Positions 17,678 to 26,847 of a stretch of DNA of 43,180 bases are shown one piece after another. Every line of letters begins with the position of its first letter. The first letter of the stretch is position 1. The position numbers and the translations under genes were made by a program. Under the pieces are notes generated by a model, which saw only the letters and a program-made list of their open reading frames with translations, was not told where the DNA came from and did not search any database. Source of the stretch: an uncultured Alphaproteobacteria bacterium (GTDB lineage: Bacteria > Pseudomonadota > Alphaproteobacteria > Rs-D84); NCBI GenBank assembly GCA_944389595.1, contig CALXMY010000007.1, positions 1-43,180 of the forward strand, written 5' to 3'.

Positions 17678-18253
17678 ATGAATATCTTACCAGATTATAT
17701 AAAGGGTGAACGGGTGCAATTGCGCCGTTCTTTATCGTCGCATGCCAGTGCTGTGTGGCAATATGTCAAAGATAATCAAGATTTCTTTATGAAATGGCAG
17801 AATAGTTGTTGGAAAAGTGAAAAAGAAATTTTTGATTATTTTACCGAATTAAACAGTGATAAAAACCGCAAAGATTTTTATTATACTATTTTTCTTGGTG
17901 ACAGAATCATCGGTACTGTAAATTGTTGGGATGTCAGTACATGGCGAATGGCGTGCCAGTTAGGGTACGAGATAAATCCAGAATATGCCGAACATGGTTA
18001 TATGACAGAAGCGGTCAAACTTTTGGTAACAGAACTTATTAGAGCTGGGTTCGTTCGTATAAAAATAGAATGTGCAACAGAAAATATTCCAAGTATGAAG
18101 TTGGCAGAAAAAGTGGGTTTTGTTTGTGAGGGCATAATGAAGAAAGATGTATTTATGAAATCGGTAAATCATTTCTGTGATACAGCGGTTTTTGCAATTG
18201 TTAATGAAGATAATGCAATAAAATTGGAAAAAAACAGGTCAAGTATTGTGTAA
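17678..18253 (+). CDS. GNAT-family N-acetyltransferase (RimJ/RimL type)
   Basis: The 191-residue protein uses acetyl-CoA to acetylate an amine. The N-terminal strand ERVQLRRSLSSHA, the GDRIIGTVNCWDV strand pair, YEINPEYAEHGYMTEAVK (the acetyl-CoA loop position) and NIPSMKLAEKVGFVCEG are all typical of the RimJ/RimL subgroup, which contains ribosomal-protein and antibiotic acetyltransferases. It lies 117 bases after the APH-like kinase and 40 bases before an MFS exporter, on the same strand. Substrate unknown. Confidence 0.85.
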   Translation: MNILPDYIKGERVQLRRSLSSHASAVWQYVKDNQDFFMKWQNSCWKSEKEIFDYFTELNSDKNRKDFYYTIFLGDRIIGTVNCWDVSTWRMACQLGYEINPEYAEHGYMTEAVKLLVTELIRAGFVRIKIECATENIPSMKLAEKVGFVCEGIMKKDVFMKSVNHFCDTAVFAIVNEDNAIKLEKNRSSIV

Positions 18254-18293
18254 AAATATTCTTTGACAAGGTTGTATTAAATAAAATAACGAG

Positions 18294-19499
18294 ATGAAAA
18301 TGTCCAATGCTGGCGCGTTGCTGATATTAAAATTATCTAGATTTTGTCTGTATTTTATGCCTTTGATACCTGTTATTACATTGGTGTATTTGGGCAAGGG
18401 TGTTTCGTTGGCGGATTTCTTTTTAATTCAGGGAATTTTCAGAATAGCGGCGTTTTTGTTTGAAATACCCAGTGGTTATTTGGCAGACGTATTTTCCAGA
18501 AAGAAAATTATGGTTTGGGCCGCACTTTTACAATTTTTTGGGATGTTTTTATTGATATGGGCCCAGGGATTTTGGGCTGTTGTGGTTTGTGAGTCACTTA
18601 TGGGAATGGCCAGCGCACTACTTTCTGGTACGGGTGAAGCCTATGTGTATGACCTGTTAAAGCGAGACGGTAAGGAAAATCAATATGTGAAAGAAAACGG
18701 TTCAATAAAGTCATTTGCGCAAGTGGGGACGTTTATTTCCATGGTCATAGGCGGGGTATTGTTGGCACGGGGCGAGAATGTATTGTTGGGTGTAGAGGCG
18801 TTTGTAGTATTCTTTGGATTTTTGTTGATGCTGTTTTTGCCGGAAATCAAAGAAGTCAGGCGCAAAGTTGTACCAGAGGCAAGCCCATTGAAAGATTGTC
18901 TTGGTATAGTAAAGATGTCTGTGAAACATCCAGAAATAAAGTGGTTGATGTTGTTTCCCGCGATATATTCAACATTTACGATAGTATTATTATGGTTGTT
19001 GCAGCCGGCGATGGAGTTGGCATTTGTTCCTGTTGCATTGTTTGGGGTGTTTTTTGCCATCAATCAGGGAAGCAGGGTATTGTTTTCCAAATTTGCACAT
19101 AAAATTCTGAATGCTTTGGGTGCCAAAAAGTTATTGTTGGGTTGTGTTGGGGCGTTGGTGCTGGGGTTTGCTGCGGTGCTGTTGACGATAAATTCAAATG
19201 GGTTTATGATGCCACTGGTGTATGCAATATGTGGAATGGTTGCGATTATACCCGCTGTTCAGACGATGTGTGTGTTGGTCTTTAATGATTATATACATCA
19301 CAGAATTCAATCAAACGAGCGCGGCACAGTATTAAGTGTAAGTTCAATGTTTAATATGGGAATATCTGGTGTGGTGTTGATGGCGGCAAAGCCGTTGTTA
19401 AGTAATTTTGGTGTGGCGGCAACAACAATAATATTTTTAGTATTGGTAGTGCTTATTCTTATACCATTGAAAAAAGTATTTGAGATAAAAAATTTATAA
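18294..19499 (+). CDS. Major facilitator superfamily transporter, probable drug or metabolite exporter
   Basis: The 401-residue, very hydrophobic product shows about 12 membrane segments and the MFS loop motif between helices 2 and 3 (GYLADVFSRKKIMVWAAL). The C-terminal half repeats the pattern (FAINQGSRVLFSKFAHKIL). A start six bases downstream (second ATG) is equally possible. It follows the APH-like and GNAT genes closely, so co-transcription is likely, and an export or resistance role is plausible by context. Substrate cannot be inferred. Confidence 0.85.
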   Translation: MKMSNAGALLILKLSRFCLYFMPLIPVITLVYLGKGVSLADFFLIQGIFRIAAFLFEIPSGYLADVFSRKKIMVWAALLQFFGMFLLIWAQGFWAVVVCESLMGMASALLSGTGEAYVYDLLKRDGKENQYVKENGSIKSFAQVGTFISMVIGGVLLARGENVLLGVEAFVVFFGFLLMLFLPEIKEVRRKVVPEASPLKDCLGIVKMSVKHPEIKWLMLFPAIYSTFTIVLLWLLQPAMELAFVPVALFGVFFAINQGSRVLFSKFAHKILNALGAKKLLLGCVGALVLGFAAVLLTINSNGFMMPLVYAICGMVAIIPAVQTMCVLVFNDYIHHRIQSNERGTVLSVSSMFNMGISGVVLMAAKPLLSNFGVAATTIIFLVLVVLILIPLKKVFEIKNL

Positions 19500-19541
19500 A
19501 AATTATAATCGATTTTCAAATTATCGTACGGCGTATGTGGG

Positions 19542-20342
19542 TTAGCCTATTATCTTTGGTGTGCCAAATGAATGTTCCAAAATGCGGCGGGCATCGTCAA
19601 AATGTCCCGCGCCAAATGTTGCCAGCACGCAATTATGAGAATTCACCGCATTAAAAATGCATTTTATCATATATGGATCGCGCGAATATAAATTTATATC
19701 GGCATGCAATTTATTTATCAGGTTGCCTTGTTTGTTTGGTTCGTTCCACTTTGGATGTTCGGCCAACATATCACTGATATTATCGTCTGTGATTTTAATG
19801 TCAAAATTCTGTAAAAAGTATTTTTTGAATTCTGATTCATTCATCGGCTTTGGAAAATCGTCATTCCAGAACTTATGAATAACATTTTTAATCGCGCGAT
19901 TAATAGAAAAATTTTCATTAAATGTTTTTTTGTAAAGATACGCATCGTTCAACATAAAAAATGTCTGCATTTTATGTGCATAATCCGGCGACAATGCAAC
20001 CAAGTCAGAAATCCAATCTGTTTTAGCCGTATCGGCAAAGACAACATCTAGGCCCGCGCGCATACCAAGCAGTGCCGCATATTCCAGTTCATTTTTAGTC
20101 GTAATTTTACCGGCATTTGGCATTAATGTTGCTTTACGACTGTATTCCGTGACCACACAATCAATATCAAAATCAGAAAAACATTTATCTATTAATTTAA
20201 AGGACTTGTCTGCGCCGTGTTTCGTTCCGCAATAAATTAATTTTTTATTATCAAATTCAAACACCGCCAACGCCGGCGAACGCAAATGCGATTTTACATC
20301 TGACCAAGAATCCAACAAAGTTAAATCTGGTACATATTTCAT
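19542..20342 (-). CDS. TraB/PrgY/TIKI-like protein
   Basis: The 266-residue product lacks membrane segments. It begins with a strand-turn LIYCGTKHGADKSFKLIDKC, then VVTEYSRK, and ends with RDPYMIKCIF and ATFGAGHFDDARRIL. This GT-H, E, R-D and GAGH series matches the general plan of the TraB/TIKI (EreA/ChaN-like) fold, proposed or shown to bind metal and act on peptides or signals. The similarity was judged by motif only. It is convergent with the MFS gene and 25 bases from the next minus-strand gene, so it may share a transcript with it. Confidence 0.5.
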   Translation of the reverse strand: MKYVPDLTLLDSWSDVKSHLRSPALAVFEFDNKKLIYCGTKHGADKSFKLIDKCFSDFDIDCVVTEYSRKATLMPNAGKITTKNELEYAALLGMRAGLDVVFADTAKTDWISDLVALSPDYAHKMQTFFMLNDAYLYKKTFNENFSINRAIKNVIHKFWNDDFPKPMNESEFKKYFLQNFDIKITDDNISDMLAEHPKWNEPNKQGNLINKLHADINLYSRDPYMIKCIFNAVNSHNCVLATFGAGHFDDARRILEHSFGTPKIIG

Positions 20343-20367
20343 TAATATTACCCAAAAAATTCATTAC

Positions 20368-20916
20368 TTATACGATATTCGACTTACTTTTCAACATTTT
20401 GGTCAAAACGGATAAATTAACCCCGTTGGAATCCGGTTTATACAATTCAAAGTTGTTCTTGTCTTTAACAAATTCGTGCCATTCGCCCCCGGATATATTT
20501 GGTGTATTAAATTTATCTTTCAAAACATATATTTTGATATTGCCGTTTGTGATTTCCTGCATAACATCAATCTCGATAACCTTGTTTATCCGTTTGTCTG
20601 TTAAACAATAATAATTACCATCTGTATCCTGTTTAAAACCGATGGAATCCAGTTCATAAACATACGCCTTGGGGGGAATATTTGGATTTAATTCCTGGAT
20701 GTATACGCCATCTCTTTCATACGGCGTTAGCCAACCATTACCAACCAATCGCATAATCGCGTAATTTTTAGCATGTATGAAATCAGAAGTTGCAAATACA
20801 GCAGTAACTTCTGTTTGCATATGGTTTATATGTGCCGGTTTCGCATGGATAACCCCATCAGTTATTTTTATGCCAGAACCATGATAAAGAGTTTTATGTA
20901 AGTTTTTATTCATCAT
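20368..20916 (-). CDS. Protein with ADP-ribosyltransferase-fold-like motifs
   Basis: The 182-residue cytosolic protein has an early LYHGSGIKI, then AVFATSDFIHAKNYAIMR and AYVYELDS. The order H-G-S / VFAT..A..YA / VYEL resembles the NAD-binding core of small ADP-ribosyltransferase-like families such as the Arr or KptA type. The catalytic assignment is inference: no full set of catalytic residues could be proven. If correct it could modify a drug, RNA or protein, which would fit the neighbouring resistance-like genes. Two tandem ATG codons compete as start. Confidence 0.45.
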   Translation of the reverse strand: MMNKNLHKTLYHGSGIKITDGVIHAKPAHINHMQTEVTAVFATSDFIHAKNYAIMRLVGNGWLTPYERDGVYIQELNPNIPPKAYVYELDSIGFKQDTDGNYYCLTDKRINKVIEIDVMQEITNGNIKIYVLKDKFNTPNISGGEWHEFVKDKNNFELYKPDSNGVNLSVLTKMLKSKSNIV

Positions 20917-21033
20917 TTTTATTGTATCACTTGTAACAAAAAATTCAATAAATTCGTTGTGTTATGGTTGGTGCGCGTGTAAAAAACAGCGCAAATAAAA
21001 TGGTGGTACAACGTATTATAGTTTTTTATACGG

Positions 21034-21663
21034 CTATATAATTGTGTTTTTTACTTTGTTTATAGATTGTAAGTGTTGTTCGGCTTTATTTATTCTGTCG
21101 TCGGTTAGTATAATTTCTTTAATTTGTGCGTTCTTTGTTCCGCTAAGTTCGCATGCAATATTATTGATTTTACAGAATTCGTATTCAATTATTGAAATTG
21201 CGCGGCCGTGAGTTATTGCAAGTATTGTATCGTCTGTATCATGCTTGTTAAATATATCTATCATAAAATTGAAGAAACGTGTGACTATTTCCCTTTTGTT
21301 TTCACCTGTGCGACCAAATCTGATTTCATAATCCCCGGCAATTTGTTTGGTGGCAACTTCTATCATTTCTGGGTGTTTCTTTGTGTCACCACCATGAAAC
21401 CCGTAATCTATTTCGCATAACCTTTCGTCTGTAATGATAGATAATGGTTGTTTGATTGTATCAAGAAATATTTGCGCGGTTTCCTTGGTGCGGATGTATG
21501 GGGAAGAATATACAGCATTTAGTTTCCCGTTGAAAATTTTTGATGCATCTTTTACTTGTTGTATGCCGTTGCTTGTCAAATTATTTAAAATATCTGGATC
21601 AGAGTTTTGCACCAATTTGGCCTGTGATTTACTTTCGCCGTGGCGCATAAAAAGCAGTTTCAT
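21034..21663 (-). CDS. Histidine phosphatase superfamily protein (phosphoglycerate-mutase-like)
   Basis: The 209-residue product begins MKLLFMRHGESKSQ with the catalytic RHGE, and has YSSPYIRTKETAQIF (conserved Arg), ERLCEIDYG (conserved Glu) and ILAITHGRAISI with the second catalytic His. These are the full set of residues of the phosphohistidine-forming phosphatase family. Substrates range from phosphoglycerate to nucleotides and sugar phosphates, so the role is open. AAGGG lies upstream of the start. It lies downstream of rfbD with a 55-base gap and may be co-transcribed with it. Confidence 0.85.
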   Translation of the reverse strand: MKLLFMRHGESKSQAKLVQNSDPDILNNLTSNGIQQVKDASKIFNGKLNAVYSSPYIRTKETAQIFLDTIKQPLSIITDERLCEIDYGFHGGDTKKHPEMIEVATKQIAGDYEIRFGRTGENKREIVTRFFNFMIDIFNKHDTDDTILAITHGRAISIIEYEFCKINNIACELSGTKNAQIKEIILTDDRINKAEQHLQSINKVKNTII

Positions 21664-21718
21664 TTTTATGTACCCTTATTCATATTGAAATATAATCATG
21701 TATCCCGCATAATGCGTT

Positions 21719-22546
21719 TTATTCATTCATTTGTTTCATGCATAGTATTAATGCATCGTGCCAATGCGGAATATTAATATCAAATGTGTTTATAATTTTT
21801 GATTTGTCCAACACGCTGTATGATGGCCGCGTGGCGGCAGTCGGATATTCAGATGTTGGAATTGCGCGGACATGGCAATTACGGTCGCCCAGTTTCATAA
21901 TTGCGGTGGCGAAATCATACCATGAACATACGCCCATATTTGTATAATGGTATATGCCGGCGTTTTCATGATTTATTTGCGGAGTTATTTTTATAATCGC
22001 ATCCGCCAAATCACCCGCGTATGTCGGGGTTCCAATTTGATCGCAAACAACATTTACAGTGTCGCGTTCCGCACCCAGTCGCAACATAGTTTTTACAAAA
22101 TTGTTTCCATATGATGAATACAGCCACGCCGTGCGGATTATTATTGCCTTATCATTATTTTGTAATATTGCGCGTTCACCGGCCAACTTTGTTTTGCCAT
22201 ATACCGATACCGGATTTGGTGTGTCGGATGGCGTATATGGCACGTGTGCCGTGCCATCGAAAACATAATCGGTGGAAATGTGTATCAATTTACATCCGGT
22301 TTTTGCCAGATTTTCGGGGCCATTCACGTTTACGCGTGTTGCTAAATCGATATCTGATTCGGCGCGATCAACCGCGGTATATGCCGCGCAATTTATAATT
22401 GTGTCAATATTATTTTCCCGTACAAATTTTTGCACGGCATCAAAATTTGTTATGTCCAATGCGTCTGCATCTGTTGCGATTGCACCGGGCAGCCGGGCCA
22501 TGATTTCGTGCCCCAATTGCCCGTTACATCCCGTTACCAGGTACAT
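21719..22546 (-). CDS. rfbD: dTDP-4-dehydrorhamnose reductase
   Basis: The 275-residue protein makes dTDP-L-rhamnose from the 4-keto sugar using NAD(P)H, the last step of rhamnose donor synthesis for LPS or other glycans. The Rossmann motif is MYLVTGCNGQLGHEI. TDYVFDG is followed by PVSVYGKTKLAGE, holding the YxxxK catalytic pair, and IRTAWLYSSYGNNFVKTM is typical. Its start overlaps the end of rfbC by 23 bases, indicating one operon. Partners rfbA and rfbB are not in the window. Confidence 0.93.
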   Translation of the reverse strand: MYLVTGCNGQLGHEIMARLPGAIATDADALDITNFDAVQKFVRENNIDTIINCAAYTAVDRAESDIDLATRVNVNGPENLAKTGCKLIHISTDYVFDGTAHVPYTPSDTPNPVSVYGKTKLAGERAILQNNDKAIIIRTAWLYSSYGNNFVKTMLRLGAERDTVNVVCDQIGTPTYAGDLADAIIKITPQINHENAGIYHYTNMGVCSWYDFATAIMKLGDRNCHVRAIPTSEYPTAATRPSYSVLDKSKIINTFDINIPHWHDALILCMKQMNE

Positions 22547-23075
22547 CTTTTAATCCTTTGGCTATTCTGTCTTTGTCCGAAGTGATAACTTTATCAGCGG
22601 GTATGCGCCAATCGATTCCTATTTCTGGGTCGTCATATCTGATTCCGAATTCCGATTCCGGATGATAAAAATTATCACATTTATATGCAAAAATTGCGGT
22701 ATCGCTTAATACCGAAAAACCGTGTAAAAAACCGCGCGGAATGAATAATTGACGCATGTTTTTATCGGACAATTCCACCGCAACATGGCGGCCAAATGTC
22801 GGTGAATTTTTGCGTATGTCAACCGCAACATCCAATACCGTGCCATGCAATACGCGTACCAATTTTGCCTGGGCATGCTCGCCCAATTGGCAATGCAGGC
22901 CGCGTATTACGCCATATGATGATTTTGATTGATTATCCTGAACAAAACGGTTTGGAATGCCGTTTTTTATAAATTCTGATTCATTGTAACTTTCGAAAAA
23001 GTAACCGCGCGTGTCAGTAAATATTTTTGGTTCGATAATGATTACACCATCAATTTCTGTTTTGATAAAGTTCAT
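22524..23075 (-). CDS. rfbC: dTDP-4-dehydrorhamnose 3,5-epimerase
   Basis: The 183-residue cupin enzyme epimerises C3 and C5 of the dTDP-4-keto sugar. Characteristic stretches are DTRGYFFESYNESEF, then GVIRGLHCQ with the active-site His, VLDVAVDIRKNSPTFG, and IPRGFLHGFSVLS. GGGGG stands upstream of the start. The C-terminal part extends over the rfbD start by 23 bases. The length matches the family. It is the first gene of the rfbCD pair. Confidence 0.95.
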   Translation of the reverse strand: MNFIKTEIDGVIIIEPKIFTDTRGYFFESYNESEFIKNGIPNRFVQDNQSKSSYGVIRGLHCQLGEHAQAKLVRVLHGTVLDVAVDIRKNSPTFGRHVAVELSDKNMRQLFIPRGFLHGFSVLSDTAIFAYKCDNFYHPESEFGIRYDDPEIGIDWRIPADKVITSDKDRIAKGLKDVPGNGM

Positions 23076-23161
23076 TTTTTAATCCCCCGGGTATATACAG
23101 AAATTAAATCACAGGAATTAATTTTATGCAATATTGTTTTTTGATTAAGAAAAAAGTTTTA

Positions 23162-23190
23162 TTGAATTTGAACATGCAAAAGACTATAAT
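23162..23190 (+). promoter_or_regulatory. Promoter of the HdeD-like gene
   Basis: TTGAAT (23162-23167) and TATAAT (23185-23190) are separated by 17 bases. AAGGGGGG stands before the ATG at 23223. Confidence 0.65.
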
Positions 23191-23222
23191 GAATACATAA
23201 TACAGCAAGGGGGGATTTAAAA

Positions 23223-23861
23223 ATGCCAAAAGCAAAATCAGACAAGACAAAATCTGTAAAATCACGTCGCACATCGCGTGCGTCTAATTATAATCCAATT
23301 GCATTGTCGGTTAAGCGTTTGTATAACAAAAGTGCACCGCTGTTAATATGCGAAGCGTTGTTATTCGGTGTTGCGGCAATATTGATGGTGGTTAAACCGG
23401 TCGCAATTTTAACTGCGTTGACGTTTGTAATTGGAATTGCGTTGGTACTGTTCGGATTGTATCGGACGATTGCCGGTTTTGTTGTTTCACGTGATATGGG
23501 GGGCGGATGGTTCGATGTGCTGTTTGGTTTGCTGACGGTTGTGTTGGGTGTGCTGTTTTGCATATATCCGGTGGGATCGGTCGCGGCGGTGGTATACATA
23601 TTTGTAATACTGTTTGCATTGCGCGCGATTTTGTCACTGATATTTTCGATAAATATGATACGCGCACGATTCGGCAATTATTGGTTTGATTTAATTATGT
23701 CGATTATATTGATTGCGCTGGCGGTGTTTTTACTGTTCTATCCGATGGCGGGTGCGGTTGTGATGGTGTATTATCTGGCGATAACATTATTGCTGTACGC
23801 GGCGGCGGATGTGTATATGTATATCGAAATATTAAAATTAAAAAGATTGGTAAATGATTAA
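23223..23861 (+). CDS. HdeD/DUF308-like membrane protein
   Basis: The 212-residue product has a Lys/Arg/Ser-rich cytosolic N-terminus (about 40 residues) followed by six hydrophobic segments. They are arranged as three pairs with a repeated pattern (VIGIALVLFGLYRTIAGFV; LLTVVLGVLFCIYP; ALAVFLLFYPMAG) as in the acid-resistance HdeD family. The family role is poorly understood. The gene has its own promoter and terminator, so it is expressed alone. Confidence 0.8.
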   Translation: MPKAKSDKTKSVKSRRTSRASNYNPIALSVKRLYNKSAPLLICEALLFGVAAILMVVKPVAILTALTFVIGIALVLFGLYRTIAGFVVSRDMGGGWFDVLFGLLTVVLGVLFCIYPVGSVAAVVYIFVILFALRAILSLIFSINMIRARFGNYWFDLIMSIILIALAVFLLFYPMAGAVVMVYYLAITLLLYAAADVYMYIEILKLKRLVND

Positions 23862-23888
23862 AAAAATCGCCCAAATGGGCGATTTTTT
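23862..23888 (+). terminator. Rho-independent terminator
   Basis: The stem AAAATCGCCC / GGGCGATTTT with loop AAAT and a T-run directly follows the HdeD-like stop. Confidence 0.9.
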
Positions 23889-23934
23889 ATGTTGGCTTGA
23901 AATTTTCTATAATATGTTGTAATATATGCGCAAC

Positions 23935-24011
23935 GCGCCCTTAGCCCAGCTGGATAGAGCATCGGATTTCTAATCCGCAGGTCGCAGGTTCGAATCCTGC
24001 AGGGCGCGCCA
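23935..24011 (+). tRNA. tRNA-Arg (anticodon UCU)
   Basis: The acceptor stem GCGCCCT pairs with AGGGCGC. The D arm is TTAGCCCAGCTGGATAGAGC, and the anticodon stem CGGAT/ATCCG encloses TTTCTAA (anticodon TCT). The T arm is GCAGGTTCGAATCCTGC; CCA is encoded (24009-24011). The gene is intact, while its 3' half is duplicated exactly at 27015-27064. Confidence 0.96.
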
Positions 24012-24014
24012 AAA
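23965..24014 (+). repeat. Direct repeat, left copy (inside tRNA-Arg), putative attL
   Basis: The 50 bases from the anticodon stem-loop through CCA plus a few A are identical to 27015-27064. A tRNA 3' half is the classic target of tyrosine-recombinase elements. Confidence 0.85.
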
Positions 24015-24094
24015 TTTAAATCGGGTTTATTCCGATATAATGATTTCTTGGTTAAACTGGTAACTTTAAACTTAAAACTAAACGAGATTCTGTT

Positions 24095-26686
24095 ATGTCT
24101 GAATATAAAATTCAAAAAGGGTTGGATTGTAAGTTAAATTTCGTTGATATGGAACAACGTTGCATAGATTTTTGGAAAAAAAATAACGTATATGCTTACG
24201 ATAAAAACGCACCACGTGGTAATACCTATGTCGTTGACACTCCGCCTCCAACAGTTTCTGGCTCTTTGCATATCGGTCATATTATGAGCTATACGCAAAC
24301 AGACATAAACGTTCGTTGGCAAAGAATGAATGGCAAAGCCATATTTTACCCAATTGGATGGGACGACAATGGATTGCCAACAGAACGTCGTGTGCAAAAC
24401 TATTATGGTATTTCATGTGATGCAGATTTACCTTATGATGAGAATTTTGTTCCGGAACATATTTCAGACGTAAAAGATTTGAAGCCTGTATCTCGCCGTA
24501 ATTTCATAGAAACATGTTATTTATTGACACAAAATGATGAAAAAGTTTTTGAAGATATATTTCATCGTATTGGTCATTCATACGATTGGGACTTGAAGTA
24601 CAGCACCATTTCACCAGAAGCAATAAAAGTTTCTCAAAAATCATTTTTAGAGTTGGTATATAAGGGTTTTTGTAAAATCGTAGAAGCGCCTACAATGTGG
24701 GACGTTGGTTTTCAATCTGCTGTTGCGCAGGCTGAGATAGAAGATAGGGAAACTGCTGGATTTTTTCACGATATTAAATTCGGCATCAAAGATGAACCTG
24801 GCGAATTTTTCAAAATAGCGACAACAAGACCAGAATTTTTGCCTGCATGTATTGCAGTAGTTGCACACCCAGATGATGAAAGATATAAAAAGTATTTTGG
24901 GAAAACAGCTATTGTTCCATTATTTAATATTCCTGTTCCAATTGTGCCATCCGAACATGCAGAACCAGACAAAGGTACCGGAATTATGATGGTATGCACG
25001 TTTGGCGATGCCGCTGACGTTGCGTGGTGGAAGCAATCTGGATTACCTATTAAGCAAATTATTGGTAAAGATGGCAAATTGATTCCATTAGAATACGGAA
25101 CTGGTAATTTTGTATCTTTGGATGTGCCACGTGCACGCGAATATTATAATAAAATATCAGGATTACCAGTAAAGAAGGCACGCACACAAATAGTTGACTT
25201 TTTACGTGAAAGTGGTGATTTATTGGCAGAACCACGTCCCCTGATGCATCCCGTTAAATTTTATGAAAAAGGTTCTCGCCCATTGGAATTCGTTTCCTCG
25301 CGGCAATGGTTTATTGATGTATTGCGCATTAAACAGGAACTGATAGACCAAGGTCGTAAAATTAAATGGTATCCACAACACATGCAATCAAGGTATGAAG
25401 CATGGGTAAATGGATTAAATCAGGATTGGTGCATTTCGCGTCAACGTTTTTTTGGTGTCCCATTCCCTGTTTGGTATCATGTAAATGACAAAGGTATTGT
25501 TGATTATTCACGTCCAATTTATCCAACTGCTGAACAATTACCTATTGACCCAATGACCGATGTTCCAAATGGGTTCAATCAATCTCAACGAGGACAACCA
25601 AATGGTTTTGTTGGCGAGAAGGATATTATGGACACATGGGCTACATCTTCTGTAACACCACAAATTGCAATGGAAATTGCGCCCAAAGGACATCATATTT
25701 CATTACCATTTGATGTACGTCCGCAAGCACATGATATTATTCGCACATGGGCTTTCTATACTATCATGAAGGCGTATGCGACAGATAATACTATTCCTTG
25801 GTATCAAGCGCACATCAGCGGTTTTGTTCTTGATCCAGATCGTAAAAAAATGAGTAAATCTAAGGGTAATGTTATAACACCCATAAATCTTATTGAACAA
25901 TACTCTGCTGATGCTGTTCGGTATTGGGCTGGTCGTGCTCGTTTGGGTATTGACGCAACTTTTGAAGAAAAGGTTATGGATCAGGGTAAAAAGTTATGCA
26001 ATAAATTCTTTAACGCGTCAAAGTTTGTATTCAATATTGTTGAACAAAGCGGAATTGATACAACAGCCAGTTATGCAAACAATATAACCAATCCACTAGA
26101 CAGCGCTTGGATTGCGAAGATGTCCAACACTATTTCAAATTCACGCCGTTTATTTAGTGCAAATGATTATGCTGGTGCGTTAGAAGCAACAGAAAAATTA
26201 TTCTGGGATTTTTGTGATAATTATTTGGAAATAATAAAAGGTCGCGCATATAGTACTAGTAACGTATCAGCTGTATCGGCTTTGATGCTATCAATAGATT
26301 TATTCTGTCTGATGTTTGCGCCTTTCTTGGTATTCATTACCGAAGAAGTGTACCAAGCACGTCCTTGGGGAACAGGCACAAAATCCATACATACACATTT
26401 GTATCCAACCACAGATGCATACGCTTCAATGGGGAATCAATATGATTTGTATACCGTGGTTGTGTCAGTGGTAGAAAAAGTTCGCAAAGCCAAATCAGAA
26501 CAACAAAAATCAGTTAAAACACCTGTATTATCTTTAACTGTTTGCGGTCGCGAAAAAGATTTGCAACTTATATCTACGGCGGAATATGACTTAAAAAAAG
26601 TATTAAACATAGTAGCAGAAAAGATTGATTATGATGTTGTCGATGAAGACATATCTATAAAGACTTTAGAATTAGAGCTTGAATAA
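24095..26686 (+). CDS. valS: Valyl-tRNA synthetase
   Basis: The 863-residue class I enzyme charges tRNA-Val with valine. HIGH lies at residues 59-62 (SGSLHIGHIMSYTQTD) and KMSKS at 585-589. GWDDNGLPTERRVQN belongs to the ValRS class found in archaea, some actinobacteria and Rickettsia, unlike the common bacterial ValRS. An editing domain (TTRPEFLPACIAVVAHPDD) and the anticodon domain with a short C-terminal helix are present, so it seems complete. TATAAT at 24036-24041 is the likely -10; the ribosome site is weak. It lies inside a segment flanked by tRNA-Arg repeats, and its codon choice looks different from the TTG-rich core genes, consistent with transfer. Whether a second valS exists elsewhere cannot be seen. 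Confidence 0.93.
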   Translation: MSEYKIQKGLDCKLNFVDMEQRCIDFWKKNNVYAYDKNAPRGNTYVVDTPPPTVSGSLHIGHIMSYTQTDINVRWQRMNGKAIFYPIGWDDNGLPTERRVQNYYGISCDADLPYDENFVPEHISDVKDLKPVSRRNFIETCYLLTQNDEKVFEDIFHRIGHSYDWDLKYSTISPEAIKVSQKSFLELVYKGFCKIVEAPTMWDVGFQSAVAQAEIEDRETAGFFHDIKFGIKDEPGEFFKIATTRPEFLPACIAVVAHPDDERYKKYFGKTAIVPLFNIPVPIVPSEHAEPDKGTGIMMVCTFGDAADVAWWKQSGLPIKQIIGKDGKLIPLEYGTGNFVSLDVPRAREYYNKISGLPVKKARTQIVDFLRESGDLLAEPRPLMHPVKFYEKGSRPLEFVSSRQWFIDVLRIKQELIDQGRKIKWYPQHMQSRYEAWVNGLNQDWCISRQRFFGVPFPVWYHVNDKGIVDYSRPIYPTAEQLPIDPMTDVPNGFNQSQRGQPNGFVGEKDIMDTWATSSVTPQIAMEIAPKGHHISLPFDVRPQAHDIIRTWAFYTIMKAYATDNTIPWYQAHISGFVLDPDRKKMSKSKGNVITPINLIEQYSADAVRYWAGRARLGIDATFEEKVMDQGKKLCNKFFNASKFVFNIVEQSGIDTTASYANNITNPLDSAWIAKMSNTISNSRRLFSANDYAGALEATEKLFWDFCDNYLEIIKGRAYSTSNVSAVSALMLSIDLFCLMFAPFLVFITEEVYQARPWGTGTKSIHTHLYPTTDAYASMGNQYDLYTVVVSVVEKVRKAKSEQQKSVKTPVLSLTVCGREKDLQLISTAEYDLKKVLNIVAEKIDYDVVDEDISIKTLELELE

Positions 26687-26691
26687 ACATT

Positions 26692-26847
26692 ATGAAAGGC
26701 GTGACAATTATTATTCCATGCTATAAAGCTGGTAATTATATATTAGATTTGTATAAATCAGTGGCGATTCAGCCGATTGAATATCCGTGGGAAATAATAA
26801 TTGTTGATGATTGTTCCGAAGACAAAGAAACATGTGCCGCTTTGTAA
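26692..26847 (+). pseudogene. N-terminal fragment of a family-2 glycosyltransferase
   Basis: Only 51 codons remain. MKGVTIIIPCYKAGNYI and WEIIIVDDCSEDKETC match the first strand and the UDP-sugar-binding DD motif of GT-A fold glycosyltransferases, which normally have 250 or more residues. No continuation was found in any frame downstream. It starts five bases after valS, so it was probably a second cargo gene cut by deletion. Confidence 0.75.
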
